From Alphaproteobacteria bacterium (GTDB lineage: Bacteria; Pseudomonadota; Alphaproteobacteria; UBA8366; Aestuariispiraceae), in assembly GCA_033344895.1 (NCBI GenBank), contig JAWPMN010000001.1, positions 1,426,001 to 1,490,000 of the forward strand: a stretch of 64,000 nucleotides of DNA, given 5' to 3'. The notes beneath the pieces were generated by a model. The model was not told the origin of the DNA and did no database searches. It worked only from the letters and a program-made list of their open reading frames with translations. How positions within the stretch are numbered: the stretch's first letter is position 1; the number at the start of each line of letters is the position of its first letter. Positions 23,403 to 30,557 of this stretch are shown here, one piece after another. The position numbers and the translations under genes are program-made.

Positions 23403-25415
23403 ATGATGTATCGCGATCGGCGTTTTCGCCGAGTTTCGTGGAGCGTCTGGCTCATCACCACAGCGATCGTGTTGCTTCTGGGAAGCCTGATCGCAACCTT
23501 CTCCTATCACCAATTCATCTCTCTGACGGAAACCCGCCTAAAGCAGTTGCTGCAGGAAGTCACGCTTGCCACCGACGCCCATCTGAACGGCCATATCGCC
23601 GTTGCCCGGCTGGCCGCCGCAACGCAGCTCCGGATTTCCTGCTACGAGCTGTCCGGGGCCGATTGCCGCGCGGTAGCGATCCCAGAGGAAATGCAGGCCG
23701 ACCCGAAGGGCGGCGGTGCGCTGGCATCCTGCCCCAATCCGGACTGGCATCACAGGACCGCGCGCCTGGGAACGGCCCTGGGCCCGGCGGCGCCGTCCGG
23801 CACCGAAGGGGCGCTGCGGGCGGCCCTGACGGTACGGTTCGGCGCCATGGGATCGGCCCGTTTCGGCGGCCTGTGCATCGATGTCGACCAGATCCTGGGC
23901 TGGTGGCGCAATGCGGACTGGCCCGCGGGCGCCGAGGTCTCCATGGTCCGGGACAATGGCGATGTCTGGATGTCGATCGGCCCGAATACCGGCCTGCAAA
24001 CCCGCCTGAGCGACGCTGTCGCCGGCCGGCTGGAGCGGGCCGGAATCATGGTCACGCGGGACATGGACGGGCGGGCGCCTTCCATGGTCATTGCCTGGAA
24101 CCGGTCCCGGGTTGCCGATCTGACGCTGGTGGCCGGTTTCTCGTCCGAGGCCGGATTGGCGGCCTGGGTGAACCGGTCCCGGCCGCTGCTGATCGCCCTT
24201 GCGCTGTCCGTCCTGGTCTTCCCGCTGCCTCTGGCGCTGGTCTATGGGCGGCTCGCCCGGATCAATCGCGAGATCCGGCGTCATGCCCAACGCATGAACC
24301 TTGCGGTCGACAGCGGCGCGATCGGGGTCTGGGAATACGATCCCAAAACCCATGGTCTGGACTGGAACGATCAGATGTTCCGGATTTTCGGCGTCGATCC
24401 CGAAACATTCGGCAACCATATCGACGACTGGCGCGCGGTCTGTCATCCCGAAGACGTACAGCCGACGGAAGCCGCGCTCAATCTCAGTATCGAAAACGGC
24501 ACGCGCTTCCAGCGGTTGTTCCGCATCCGGCGCGGCAATGACGGCGCGCCGCGATGGATTCAGGCCTATGCCGAGCCAAGCCGGGACGATTCCGGCGCCG
24601 TGGCGTCCGTCATCGGTCTGAACTGGGACGTGACCCGCGACATCGAAAACAAGGCCGAACTGGGTCGCCGTCTGGCCGAGGCAAAGGAAGCCAACGCCGC
24701 GAAGGACCGGTTCCTCGCCACCCTCAGCCACGAATTGCGCACGCCGCTGAACGCGATCATCGGCTTCACCGATCTGATGCGCAGCAATGTCGTCCGCCTG
24801 ACGGCGGAAAAGCGCGATCAGTATCTGGAGGATGTCCACTACAGCGCCCGGCATCTGCTGGACCTGATCAACGACATGCTGGATCTGGCGCGGATCAACA
24901 ACGATGCCCTGGACCTGGCCAGCCTGCCGGTGGATCTGGGCGATGCGATCGAAACCCTGCCCAGCCTGACCGGCGCCCGAACCGGGAAAGGGGGCCCCGG
25001 GCCCCGCCTGGTCTGGGACGTGCCGGAACCGGCGCCGGTGGTGGTCGGCGACGAACGGGCGATCCAGCAGATCCTGATCAACATCGTCGGCAACGCGCTG
25101 AAGTTCACGCCGCCGGACGGCCGCGTCACGGTCACGACCGCGCCGGCCGCCGACGGCATGATCGCCATTTCGGTCAAGGATACCGGCATCGGCATCCCGC
25201 CGGACCGCCTGCCGCTGCTGGGCGAGCCCTTCGCCAAGGGCGACGCGGTCTATCAGGCCAACGAAGAAGGCGTCGGCCTCGGCCTCGCCATCACCAAGCG
25301 CCTCGCCGAGGCCATGGGCGGCCGCATCGCCTTCGAAAGCCAGATGGGCAAGGGCACCAGGGTCACCGTCACCCTGCCCGGCGCAACCCCGGTAGAGCCG
25401 ACAGCGGCGGAGTAA
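23403..25415 (+). CDS. Membrane sensor histidine kinase with PAS domain
   Basis: 670 aa from ATG 23403. TM1 is residues 14-34, a large periplasmic sensor region follows to about 255, and TM2 is about 260-283 (LLIALALSVLVFPLPLALVY). A PAS domain follows (VDSGAIGVWEYDPKTHGLDW onward, about 297-415), then HisKA with phospho-acceptor His443 in ATLSHELRTPLNAIIGF, then HATPase with N box NIVGNALKFTPP, G1 DTGIGIP and G2 GVGLGLAITK. No response regulator is adjacent (orphan kinase). The stimulus is unknown. Confidence 0.92.
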   Translation: MMYRDRRFRRVSWSVWLITTAIVLLLGSLIATFSYHQFISLTETRLKQLLQEVTLATDAHLNGHIAVARLAAATQLRISCYELSGADCRAVAIPEEMQADPKGGGALASCPNPDWHHRTARLGTALGPAAPSGTEGALRAALTVRFGAMGSARFGGLCIDVDQILGWWRNADWPAGAEVSMVRDNGDVWMSIGPNTGLQTRLSDAVAGRLERAGIMVTRDMDGRAPSMVIAWNRSRVADLTLVAGFSSEAGLAAWVNRSRPLLIALALSVLVFPLPLALVYGRLARINREIRRHAQRMNLAVDSGAIGVWEYDPKTHGLDWNDQMFRIFGVDPETFGNHIDDWRAVCHPEDVQPTEAALNLSIENGTRFQRLFRIRRGNDGAPRWIQAYAEPSRDDSGAVASVIGLNWDVTRDIENKAELGRRLAEAKEANAAKDRFLATLSHELRTPLNAIIGFTDLMRSNVVRLTAEKRDQYLEDVHYSARHLLDLINDMLDLARINNDALDLASLPVDLGDAIETLPSLTGARTGKGGPGPRLVWDVPEPAPVVVGDERAIQQILINIVGNALKFTPPDGRVTVTTAPAADGMIAISVKDTGIGIPPDRLPLLGEPFAKGDAVYQANEEGVGLGLAITKRLAEAMGGRIAFESQMGKGTRVTVTLPGATPVEPTAAE

Positions 25416-25455
25416 ATCCGCCGACCACAAACACCGTGACGTGCCTCAGAAACGA

Positions 25456-25485
25456 CGAAACCCCCCGGTTTCCCGGAGGGTTTCG
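25456..25485 (-). terminator. Displaced tRNA-Ala terminator at the left end
   Basis: CGAAACCC (25456-25463) pairs with GGGTTTCG (25478-25485); read on the minus strand it is followed by TCGTTTC. It resembles the hairpin at 31478-31507 and is probably the original tRNA-Ala terminator, now cut off from the gene by the inserted element. It also lies just past the sensor kinase stop. Confidence 0.55.
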
Positions 25486-25531
25486 ATGGTGGAGCCAAGC
25501 GGGATCGAACCGCTGACCTCTACACTGCCAG
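25481..25531. repeat. Left attachment-site repeat (attL), tRNA-Ala 3' fragment
   Basis: 51 bp identical to 31503-31553, covering the tRNA-Ala CCA end, T arm, variable region and the anticodon stem-loop to its middle. At 25532 the sequence diverges (ccgctc instead of tgtagc), so no complete tRNA exists here. Similarity to the right copy extends left through a terminator-like hairpin to about 25449 with a few mismatches. Confidence 0.93.
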
Positions 25532-25628
25532 CCGCTCAGAACAGCCCCTCAAAGAGCGACTTGGACCGCAAGTAACGACAACCGGCAACACCGGATTTCC
25601 GCACCTTACAACATGCCACGACAGCCAA

Positions 25629-25646
25629 TCGGGACCGCGGTCCCGA
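25629..25646. repeat. Left subterminal 18-bp palindrome
   Basis: TCGGGACC-GC-GGTCCCGA is a perfect 18-bp palindrome 98 bp inside the left repeat. It matches 31428-31445 except for the two central bases, and both copies continue into AAAC. Likely an integrase arm, Xis or repressor binding site. Confidence 0.6.
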
Positions 25647-25689
25647 AACGCGGCCGTGCGGCGCGCCTCCGAAACGGGAGGCCGCGACC

Positions 25690-26418
25690 ATGGTTGATCG
25701 GCTGACCAGCGAAGACTTCTCCCTCGAAATCGAAGAACACGGCAACGGCTGCCGCCTGTCCCTGGTCATGTCCTGGGAGGCCCTGGAAAGCCTGTTGTCG
25801 ACCGTCGCCTTACGGATCGATCCGCGATTGGCCGCGACGCGCGAAGAGCAGGGCCGGCGGCGGGAAATGGAAGCCAAGGCTGCGGCGAAGCGCACCGAGA
25901 ACCTGAAACTCGGCTGCGCGATCCTGGCGGAAGTGGACCGCCTCAAATTCGAGGGCCTGCCCGCGAATGTGGTCTGGTCTCGCGTCGCCTCGGAGCGAGG
26001 CCTGACCGCACCTGTCGCCCGCGCCCTCGGCCGGATCGCCAAGGCCGATTACCTGCGCGGCCGCGACCGTGAAATTCTCCGCCTCCATGGCATAGGCTAC
26101 TCGCTCCGCCAGATCGAGACATGCACCGGCGTTTCCAGATCGACGGTTGCCAACCGGCTCAAAAAGCTGATCCCCGCTCCAGGCGACGGAGGGGAGTCCA
26201 GACCCTCCTCGGGAGACCGCGCCGCCAAGGCGCGGCGGGAGGGTCTTGACGCCCCGGAGACGCCCCCACCGTCGCCACAGGGGTCAGGAAGTGAAGGGAG
26301 CGGCAACGCCGCCCCTTCTCTGCCTGTACCCCTGCCCGTCGGCGAGACGCGGGGGTGTGGGGGCAAGGCCCCCGCTTCCCCCTCTGGCGAGTGCTGCGAC
26401 AAAGGCAGCGTGTCATGA
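25690..26418 (+). CDS. Hypothetical protein with C-terminal-half helix-turn-helix
   Basis: 242 aa. Residues 50-90 are rich in charged helix; residues 120-158 contain REILRLHGIGYSLRQIETCT then GVSRSTVANRLKKL, a resolvase/Hin-like HTH. From about residue 160 the protein is low-complexity Gly/Pro/Ser, and its DNA includes a hairpin, GGGGGC-AAG-GCCCCC (26359-26373), typical of intergenic repeats, so the true functional end may be near residue 160. First gene at the left end of the element, on the same strand as rep. Function unknown; could be a replication or copy-control factor. Confidence 0.6.
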   Translation: MVDRLTSEDFSLEIEEHGNGCRLSLVMSWEALESLLSTVALRIDPRLAATREEQGRRREMEAKAAAKRTENLKLGCAILAEVDRLKFEGLPANVVWSRVASERGLTAPVARALGRIAKADYLRGRDREILRLHGIGYSLRQIETCTGVSRSTVANRLKKLIPAPGDGGESRPSSGDRAAKARREGLDAPETPPPSPQGSGSEGSGNAAPSLPVPLPVGETRGCGGKAPASPSGECCDKGSVS

Positions 26419-26462
26419 CTTCCAAATTTTTAGAGCGCGAAATCAAATTCAGAGCGGGACAC

Positions 26463-27104
26463 TCAATAAGACCTCTTATTGAGAAACTCCCTATACCAAT
26501 CCCCGTCACCCGTCTTATCCAAACTACTTTGAATAACGTTGCTTATTTTACCTTGAAGTCGCCTAGCATTATCTTCCATCGCGTCGATCATAGAGACGCC
26601 TTTTTCGCGCAACTCATCAGGTATGCTTCCTGTAATCACATCATTCATTACAAAAGCGTCTTCCACAAGAGCGCCAATACGGATTTGTATTTCTGGCTCT
26701 TGTGTTTTGATGACATCTCTATCTCTAAGTATTTCGGGGATTTTGAAACTTGTTCCGTCCCCCCCCTGTTCGGCGCGTTTTTTGTTAAAGGTAATTTCCC
26801 GGTAGAGTTCCGCGACCGCCACACGAATTCCACAAGCGTCGGCGGTCTCTGCAATTTGCTCGTCCCGAAGTTCCCTTGTCCGACGGGCTTCAAGCGGTGC
26901 CAAAGTCGTCCAAGCAACGGTAGCGGCTGTAAAGATTGCCGCAAACGCACCGTAAAGCCCTCCGATCAAAGTTTGATATCGGTCAACGGCTGCGTCGAAC
27001 GTCGCGGAGAATTGCCCCAGCAGGAGCAGGGAAACGAAGCCAGCAGCTGCCACGGCAAAGACCGCAAGAACAGAGAAGACGGCAATCAAGGACTTCCAAC
27101 GCAT
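26463..27104 (-). CDS. Two-TM membrane protein, likely element cargo
   Basis: 213 aa from ATG 27104 (MRWKSLIAVFSVLAV); an ATG at 27140 is possible but would collide with the divergent rep start. TM1 is about residues 5-30 and TM2 about 46-66 (LIGGLYGAFAAIFTAATVAW). A cytosolic helical domain follows, with LEARRTRELRDEQIAETADA then VAELYREI, ending YREFLNKRSY. It is the only gene of the element on the minus strand, and its DNA (26420-26900) is much more AT-rich than its surroundings, suggesting separate acquisition. I do not recognise the family. Confidence 0.6.
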   Translation of the reverse strand: MRWKSLIAVFSVLAVFAVAAAGFVSLLLLGQFSATFDAAVDRYQTLIGGLYGAFAAIFTAATVAWTTLAPLEARRTRELRDEQIAETADACGIRVAVAELYREITFNKKRAEQGGDGTSFKIPEILRDRDVIKTQEPEIQIRIGALVEDAFVMNDVITGSIPDELREKGVSMIDAMEDNARRLQGKISNVIQSSLDKTGDGDWYREFLNKRSY

Positions 27105-27138
27105 GATGTGAGTGCTCTTTGGGATCAGGAGATGAGCC

Positions 27139-28674
27139 ATGGCTTCATCGCTTGATTGTCTCGCAAGCGGCGTTTTGCCGTCAACGGCCTTTTGTCCACG
27201 TAGAGGGAGTCCCCAAGCTCTTCCCACTCCCAAAGCGATCACTAGTCGGGACGACTACGGTTGGAACGCCGGCCCGAAGGAAATCACCGCAAAGGAAATC
27301 GGTGAAGCGATGATCGGCCGCGAGGTCGCTCGCGATACCTTCCTCGATGGGCAGCGCCGCGAACGGCTTCTGAAAGAGCAGACCGAAGACCTGATCGCAC
27401 GTCTGGAGCGCGTCGGGATCGATGGCCGCACCTATGGCCGCCAGACGGCGATTGTTGGCCTGGTCACGGGCCAGGCCGTCCGCGTCCATCCCTTCCGAAA
27501 CTGCAACATGTTGCCGGCACCGCAGTCGCGGAACGTCCACGACATGCTGAAAAGCGTCCGCTACCTGTTCGACGTGACGAAGCGCGGCCGGCTGCGGATG
27601 CTGGTCGTATCCGGCGGGTGGGTGCCGCTGCGCCGCTATCGCGCATGCCACAAGGCGCATACCCGCCTCATGTCGAAATTCGCCGCGCATCCGAAGCTGA
27701 AAGGCCTCGGGATCGACGTTGAGTTCTACAACGTCGAGAACACCATTCAGCGGGATGACGACGACACGGCGATGCTGAACCTGCATAGCCATGTCTTGTT
27801 CAAATGCCGGCGTCACCTGGGCGCGAAACGCTGGCGGGAGTTCCTGGACTTCGCCCGGGGATACTTCCCCAAGGGCTACGTCCATGACAGCCCGGTCCAG
27901 AAGCCGGCGGAAGTGGTCAAATACGTCTTCAAGCCCCAGGAGTTCGAGGCACTGACCGACGAAGAGTTGGGCGAACTGTTCCTCCAGATCGCTGGTGGCC
28001 GGCCAAAAATCGATCCGGAGACGGGCGAGGTCGCAATGCGGATCGGCCCGGATGGTGAGCTGACCGAAATTCGGGAACGCGGCCTGAAGTTCTTCCACCC
28101 TCTCGGATCACTGCGCATCTTCCGCCGGAAGCTTCGGGAGAACCGTCAGAAGCTTGTCCTGGTGCCCACGGTCGACGACCGGTGGATATGGCGCGTGACG
28201 GAGCGCAAGGACGCCCAGGAGCGCCCGGAGCCGTCAGACAGCCTGCCGGAAGACAACCGGGTCCTGGCGATCACCCGCCCCATGCCGAAATTCACCCGGC
28301 GCATGGAGCCGTGCCTGATCGTCCAGAACTATGACGGCGACTTTGAAGACCTGATCCGCCGGAACCGCCTCCAGGACACCGTAACGGACGCCCGGGCCAT
28401 ATTCCGGACCCGCGTCGACACCGACCGGCGCGCCGCCGAAGGCGACGCCCCTATGAGGCACACTACAACGACAACTGTCCCGGAGAGGGACCGACCACCG
28501 GACCCAAATCCGTCCACGGGAGATCCGGACGGATGGGACTTCGGACAATCAGACCTGGATTCGCGAACACAAGGCCCCGGGAACTTCCCCGGGACCGCAG
28601 AAACGTGCCCGGGAATGAGCCCGGGACCGTACCCGGGAATGTCCCGGGGCAACTCCTCCGTATCCCTTAACTAA
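27139..28674 (+). CDS. Candidate HUH-endonuclease replication initiator (Rep)
   Basis: 511 aa from ATG 27139 with AGGAG 8 bp upstream. The core shows LNLHSHVLFKCRR (residues 213-225), an H-x-H metal site as in HUH Rep proteins, and 43 residues later AEVVKYVFKPQEFE (Tyr262), matching the EvxKYvxK nicking-tyrosine motif of rolling-circle plasmid initiators. The order HUH then KY and the spacing fit the Rep_1/pUB110-like group. The tail (about 455-511) is low-complexity and encoded by repeats. Residues 1-55 look unconserved, so ATG 27310 is an alternative start. An integrated element encoding a replication initiator is unusual. Confidence 0.65.
   Translation: MASSLDCLASGVLPSTAFCPRRGSPQALPTPKAITSRDDYGWNAGPKEITAKEIGEAMIGREVARDTFLDGQRRERLLKEQTEDLIARLERVGIDGRTYGRQTAIVGLVTGQAVRVHPFRNCNMLPAPQSRNVHDMLKSVRYLFDVTKRGRLRMLVVSGGWVPLRRYRACHKAHTRLMSKFAAHPKLKGLGIDVEFYNVENTIQRDDDDTAMLNLHSHVLFKCRRHLGAKRWREFLDFARGYFPKGYVHDSPVQKPAEVVKYVFKPQEFEALTDEELGELFLQIAGGRPKIDPETGEVAMRIGPDGELTEIRERGLKFFHPLGSLRIFRRKLRENRQKLVLVPTVDDRWIWRVTERKDAQERPEPSDSLPEDNRVLAITRPMPKFTRRMEPCLIVQNYDGDFEDLIRRNRLQDTVTDARAIFRTRVDTDRRAAEGDAPMRHTTTTTVPERDRPPDPNPSTGDPDGWDFGQSDLDSRTQGPGNFPGTAETCPGMSPGPYPGMSRGNSSVSLN
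28576..28648 (+). repeat. Six CCCGGG repeats at helical spacing in the 3' end of rep
   Basis: CCCGGG occurs at 28576, 28588, 28608, 28620, 28632 and 28643: spacings of 12, 20, 12, 12 and 11 bp. Flanks alternate between gaatgag/gaatgtc and gaccgca/gaccgta. They encode the PG-x-x-PG stretch of the protein tail but look like iterons or a binding array for the initiator. One face of the helix would be presented. Confidence 0.55.
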
Positions 28675-28722
28675 GGGTCGGGGAACCACCGGGGAAAGCG
28701 TTTCCCCTACGTACGTATACGT
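28664..28722 (+). promoter_or_regulatory. Hairpin cluster after rep, candidate nicking/double-strand origin
   Basis: CCCTTA-AC-TAAGGG (28664-28677) spans the rep stop; GGGGAAA-GCG-TTTCCCC (28691-28707) is a perfect 7-bp stem with a 3-nt loop; then alternating tacgtacgtatacgta (28707-28722) contains overlapping palindromes. No U-tract follows, so this is not a simple terminator. Tandem hairpins next to rep resemble rolling-circle origins; the function is inferred. The next gene starts at 28743. Confidence 0.45.
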
Positions 28723-28742
28723 AACGGAAAGGAAAATTCACC

Positions 28743-29501
28743 ATGACCGATATCGACACCCTGACGCCGGAGACGATCGGCAAGCGCATCAAGGATGCCC
28801 GGGACAGCGCCGGACTTTCTCGGGCGCGTCTCGGCGACCTGACCAAAATCAGCCCGCGCGTGATCGAGAAGATCGAGGCCGGCACACAGGAGGCTTCCGC
28901 AACGCGGCTCCGCGCCCTGTGTTCTGCCTTGAAAATCGATCCGGCCGAATTCCTGGGTACTGGCAAACCGGCCTCTGCCCAGACCGCCGAGGGGCACGAC
29001 TTGCTGGCGTTCGATCCGATGGACCGCGCGTCGCTGATCCTGGAAGAAATCGACGGCCTGCGGTCGGATGGCTTCGAAGGGAGCGCGCGGAAGGCCATGG
29101 CACTGGCGACGATGGCGAAGGATGCCTTGTCGCATCTGGAACCGGAGGATTTGAACAGGCTCGCTCGCCTGCGCGGACTTGCCCGGCACGACACGGTGGA
29201 CGGCCTGACAATCCTGGACCTCTTCGACGCAGACCCGTGCAAAGGTCACGATTACTGCGGATTTATCGAAGACCGGATCGTCGACACGGCTGTTATCGGT
29301 CTGGACCTTTTCGCCCTGGACGAAGCCCAGGCGCATGCTCTGGCCGGGGAACTGGCAGAAATGGACCGTCTGGAGCGTCCCGGCCTTCTCAGCGACTGGC
29401 CGGAAATGGAAAGGCTCTATCCGGGTATCCAGCCGATCATTCGGCGTATCGTGACGGCGGGAAAGACCCTCAAGCACCTGACGGACGATCCGCCGTTCTA
29501 A
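28743..29501 (+). CDS. XRE-family HTH regulator
   Basis: 252 aa. HTH_XRE at residues 11-68: IGKRIKDARDSAGLSRARLG, then DLTKISPRVIEKIEAG and RALCSALKIDPAEFLG. The C-terminal 170 residues are helical and acidic with no domain I recognise. RBS GGAAAGGA. It lies between the hairpin cluster and the second XRE gene. Probably a control protein of the element, either for copy number or for excision. Confidence 0.8.
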   Translation: MTDIDTLTPETIGKRIKDARDSAGLSRARLGDLTKISPRVIEKIEAGTQEASATRLRALCSALKIDPAEFLGTGKPASAQTAEGHDLLAFDPMDRASLILEEIDGLRSDGFEGSARKAMALATMAKDALSHLEPEDLNRLARLRGLARHDTVDGLTILDLFDADPCKGHDYCGFIEDRIVDTAVIGLDLFALDEAQAHALAGELAEMDRLERPGLLSDWPEMERLYPGIQPIIRRIVTAGKTLKHLTDDPPF

Positions 29502-29599
29502 GCTGTGGGTTCAATAACTGGCGGCGCCGAGACACAAGATGTGGCGGTGCCGCCAGTTACTCGACTAGATACAGACTTTTCTATTGCCCTATATGGTGA

Positions 29600-29622
29600 A
29601 ATGGGACTATGTTTGTCCCATT
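29600..29622. promoter_or_regulatory. Operator over the start of the second XRE gene
   Basis: AATGGGAC (29600-29607) and GTCCCATT (29615-29622) are perfect 8-bp inverted arms with a 7-bp spacer, ending immediately before the ATG at 29623. A dyad over the translation start is the classic layout of an autoregulated repressor. The GGGAC/GTCCC half-sites also occur in both end palindromes of the element, though at different spacing. Confidence 0.7.
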
Positions 29623-30192
29623 ATGAGCGACACTGACGTCTTCTACTATCACTATCGTGGCCTCGGCGGCATGCTGGAAAGAGAGCGGCTTTCTAGAAAG
29701 TTATCTCGGGCCAAATTGGCTGAACTAGCCGGCGTTAACCCGAATTCCCTGGCAAAATGGGAAAAGGCTGGCCTGGAGGATGGAAAGTACCCTCCGCTTC
29801 CGAAATTGACCCGACTTTGCAAAATTTTGGATATCGACCCTCGGGACGTTTTTGAGGTCGTCTATCGCGAAAGCGAGAAACAAGCACCGACTGACATTGA
29901 TCCTGAAACAGGTATCGCTTTCGAGGATCCCGACGCTTTCAGCTTCAAACGCCATTTCCAAGAAAAAGGTGCCGAGCGAGACTATGGATATCTCCATGGC
30001 AAGCTTGGATTGATCGAACACTATCTGGAGCAACTTTTCGAGAAAGTCGAGAAGGTCGACACGCGCCTTGGCGTTGTCACGGACCACAAAGAAAACGGCC
30101 CGGATCGCGATGATCCGGGCCGCCCTTCGCAAAACCCCTCAGCGGCTGTTAGCGCAGCCTCTGACCAACCAAAAGAGGAGGATCAGACGTGA
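29623..30192 (+). CDS. XRE-family repressor-like regulator
   Basis: 189 aa from ATG 29623 (MSDTDVFYYHYRGLGGMLER). HTH_XRE at about 18-70: LSRAKLAELAGVNPNSLAKW and LTRLCKILDIDPRDVFEV. A helical, probably coiled-coil stretch follows (GKLGLIEHYLEQLFEKVEKVDTRL split at residue 140) that could dimerise. An inverted repeat abuts the start. Its stop overlaps the xis-like GTG, so the repressor, xis-like and int genes form one operon. I chose the internal ATG over 29584 because the dyad lies between them. Confidence 0.8.
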   Translation: MSDTDVFYYHYRGLGGMLERERLSRKLSRAKLAELAGVNPNSLAKWEKAGLEDGKYPPLPKLTRLCKILDIDPRDVFEVVYRESEKQAPTDIDPETGIAFEDPDAFSFKRHFQEKGAERDYGYLHGKLGLIEHYLEQLFEKVEKVDTRLGVVTDHKENGPDRDDPGRPSQNPSAAVSAASDQPKEEDQT

Positions 30193-30557
30193 GTGATTTG
30201 TCCGAGGGAGAATATACACCCCCCTTCGAAATTCCACAACAAACCGGGCAACGTGTTCGGCGCGGCTATCTTAGCGTGGCGCAAGTCGCGACGATTGTCG
30301 GCGTCTGTGAGGAAACTGTCCTGCGGCGCATCCGCCAAGGTGTGCTGCCGGCAATCCGTTTCGGGAGATCAGGCCGAAGTCCGTATCGAATCAAGATATC
30401 GGACTTAGCTGAGACCCTGGAGGAAGGAACATGCCACGGCCCCGCCAACCGCCCCGGCTGCACCGCCGGCCCGGAAAGCGGTTCTGGTACGTCATCGACG
30501 GCCCGCACCGCTACTCGACTGAAACGGAAGATCGCCAGGAGGCGGAACGATGGCTAG
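30189..30557 (+). CDS. Xis-like HTH protein (excisionase family)
   Basis: 122 aa from GTG 30189 (AGGAGGATC upstream), overlapping the previous stop (GTGA). Residues 27-75 are a MerR/excisionase-type winged HTH: YLSVAQVATIVGVCEETVLR then IRQGVLPAIRFGRSGRSPYR and IKISDLAETLEE. The last 43 residues overlap the start of int by 127 bp in another frame and look non-conserved. It probably sets the direction of integrase action, favouring excision. Belongs to the operon XRE-xis-int. Confidence 0.75.
   Translation: MSDLSEGEYTPPFEIPQQTGQRVRRGYLSVAQVATIVGVCEETVLRRIRQGVLPAIRFGRSGRSPYRIKISDLAETLEEGTCHGPANRPGCTAGPESGSGTSSTARTATRLKRKIARRRNDG

Noticed and set aside
25487-25531. A second tRNA-Ala gene at the left end of the element
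   Set aside because: Only the 3' half is present; the sequence departs from the tRNA in the anticodon stem and no 5' acceptor strand follows.
28691-28707. Rho-independent terminator for rep
   Set aside because: The hairpin is perfect but is followed by an alternating tacgta tract rather than U-residues; an origin-related role fits better.
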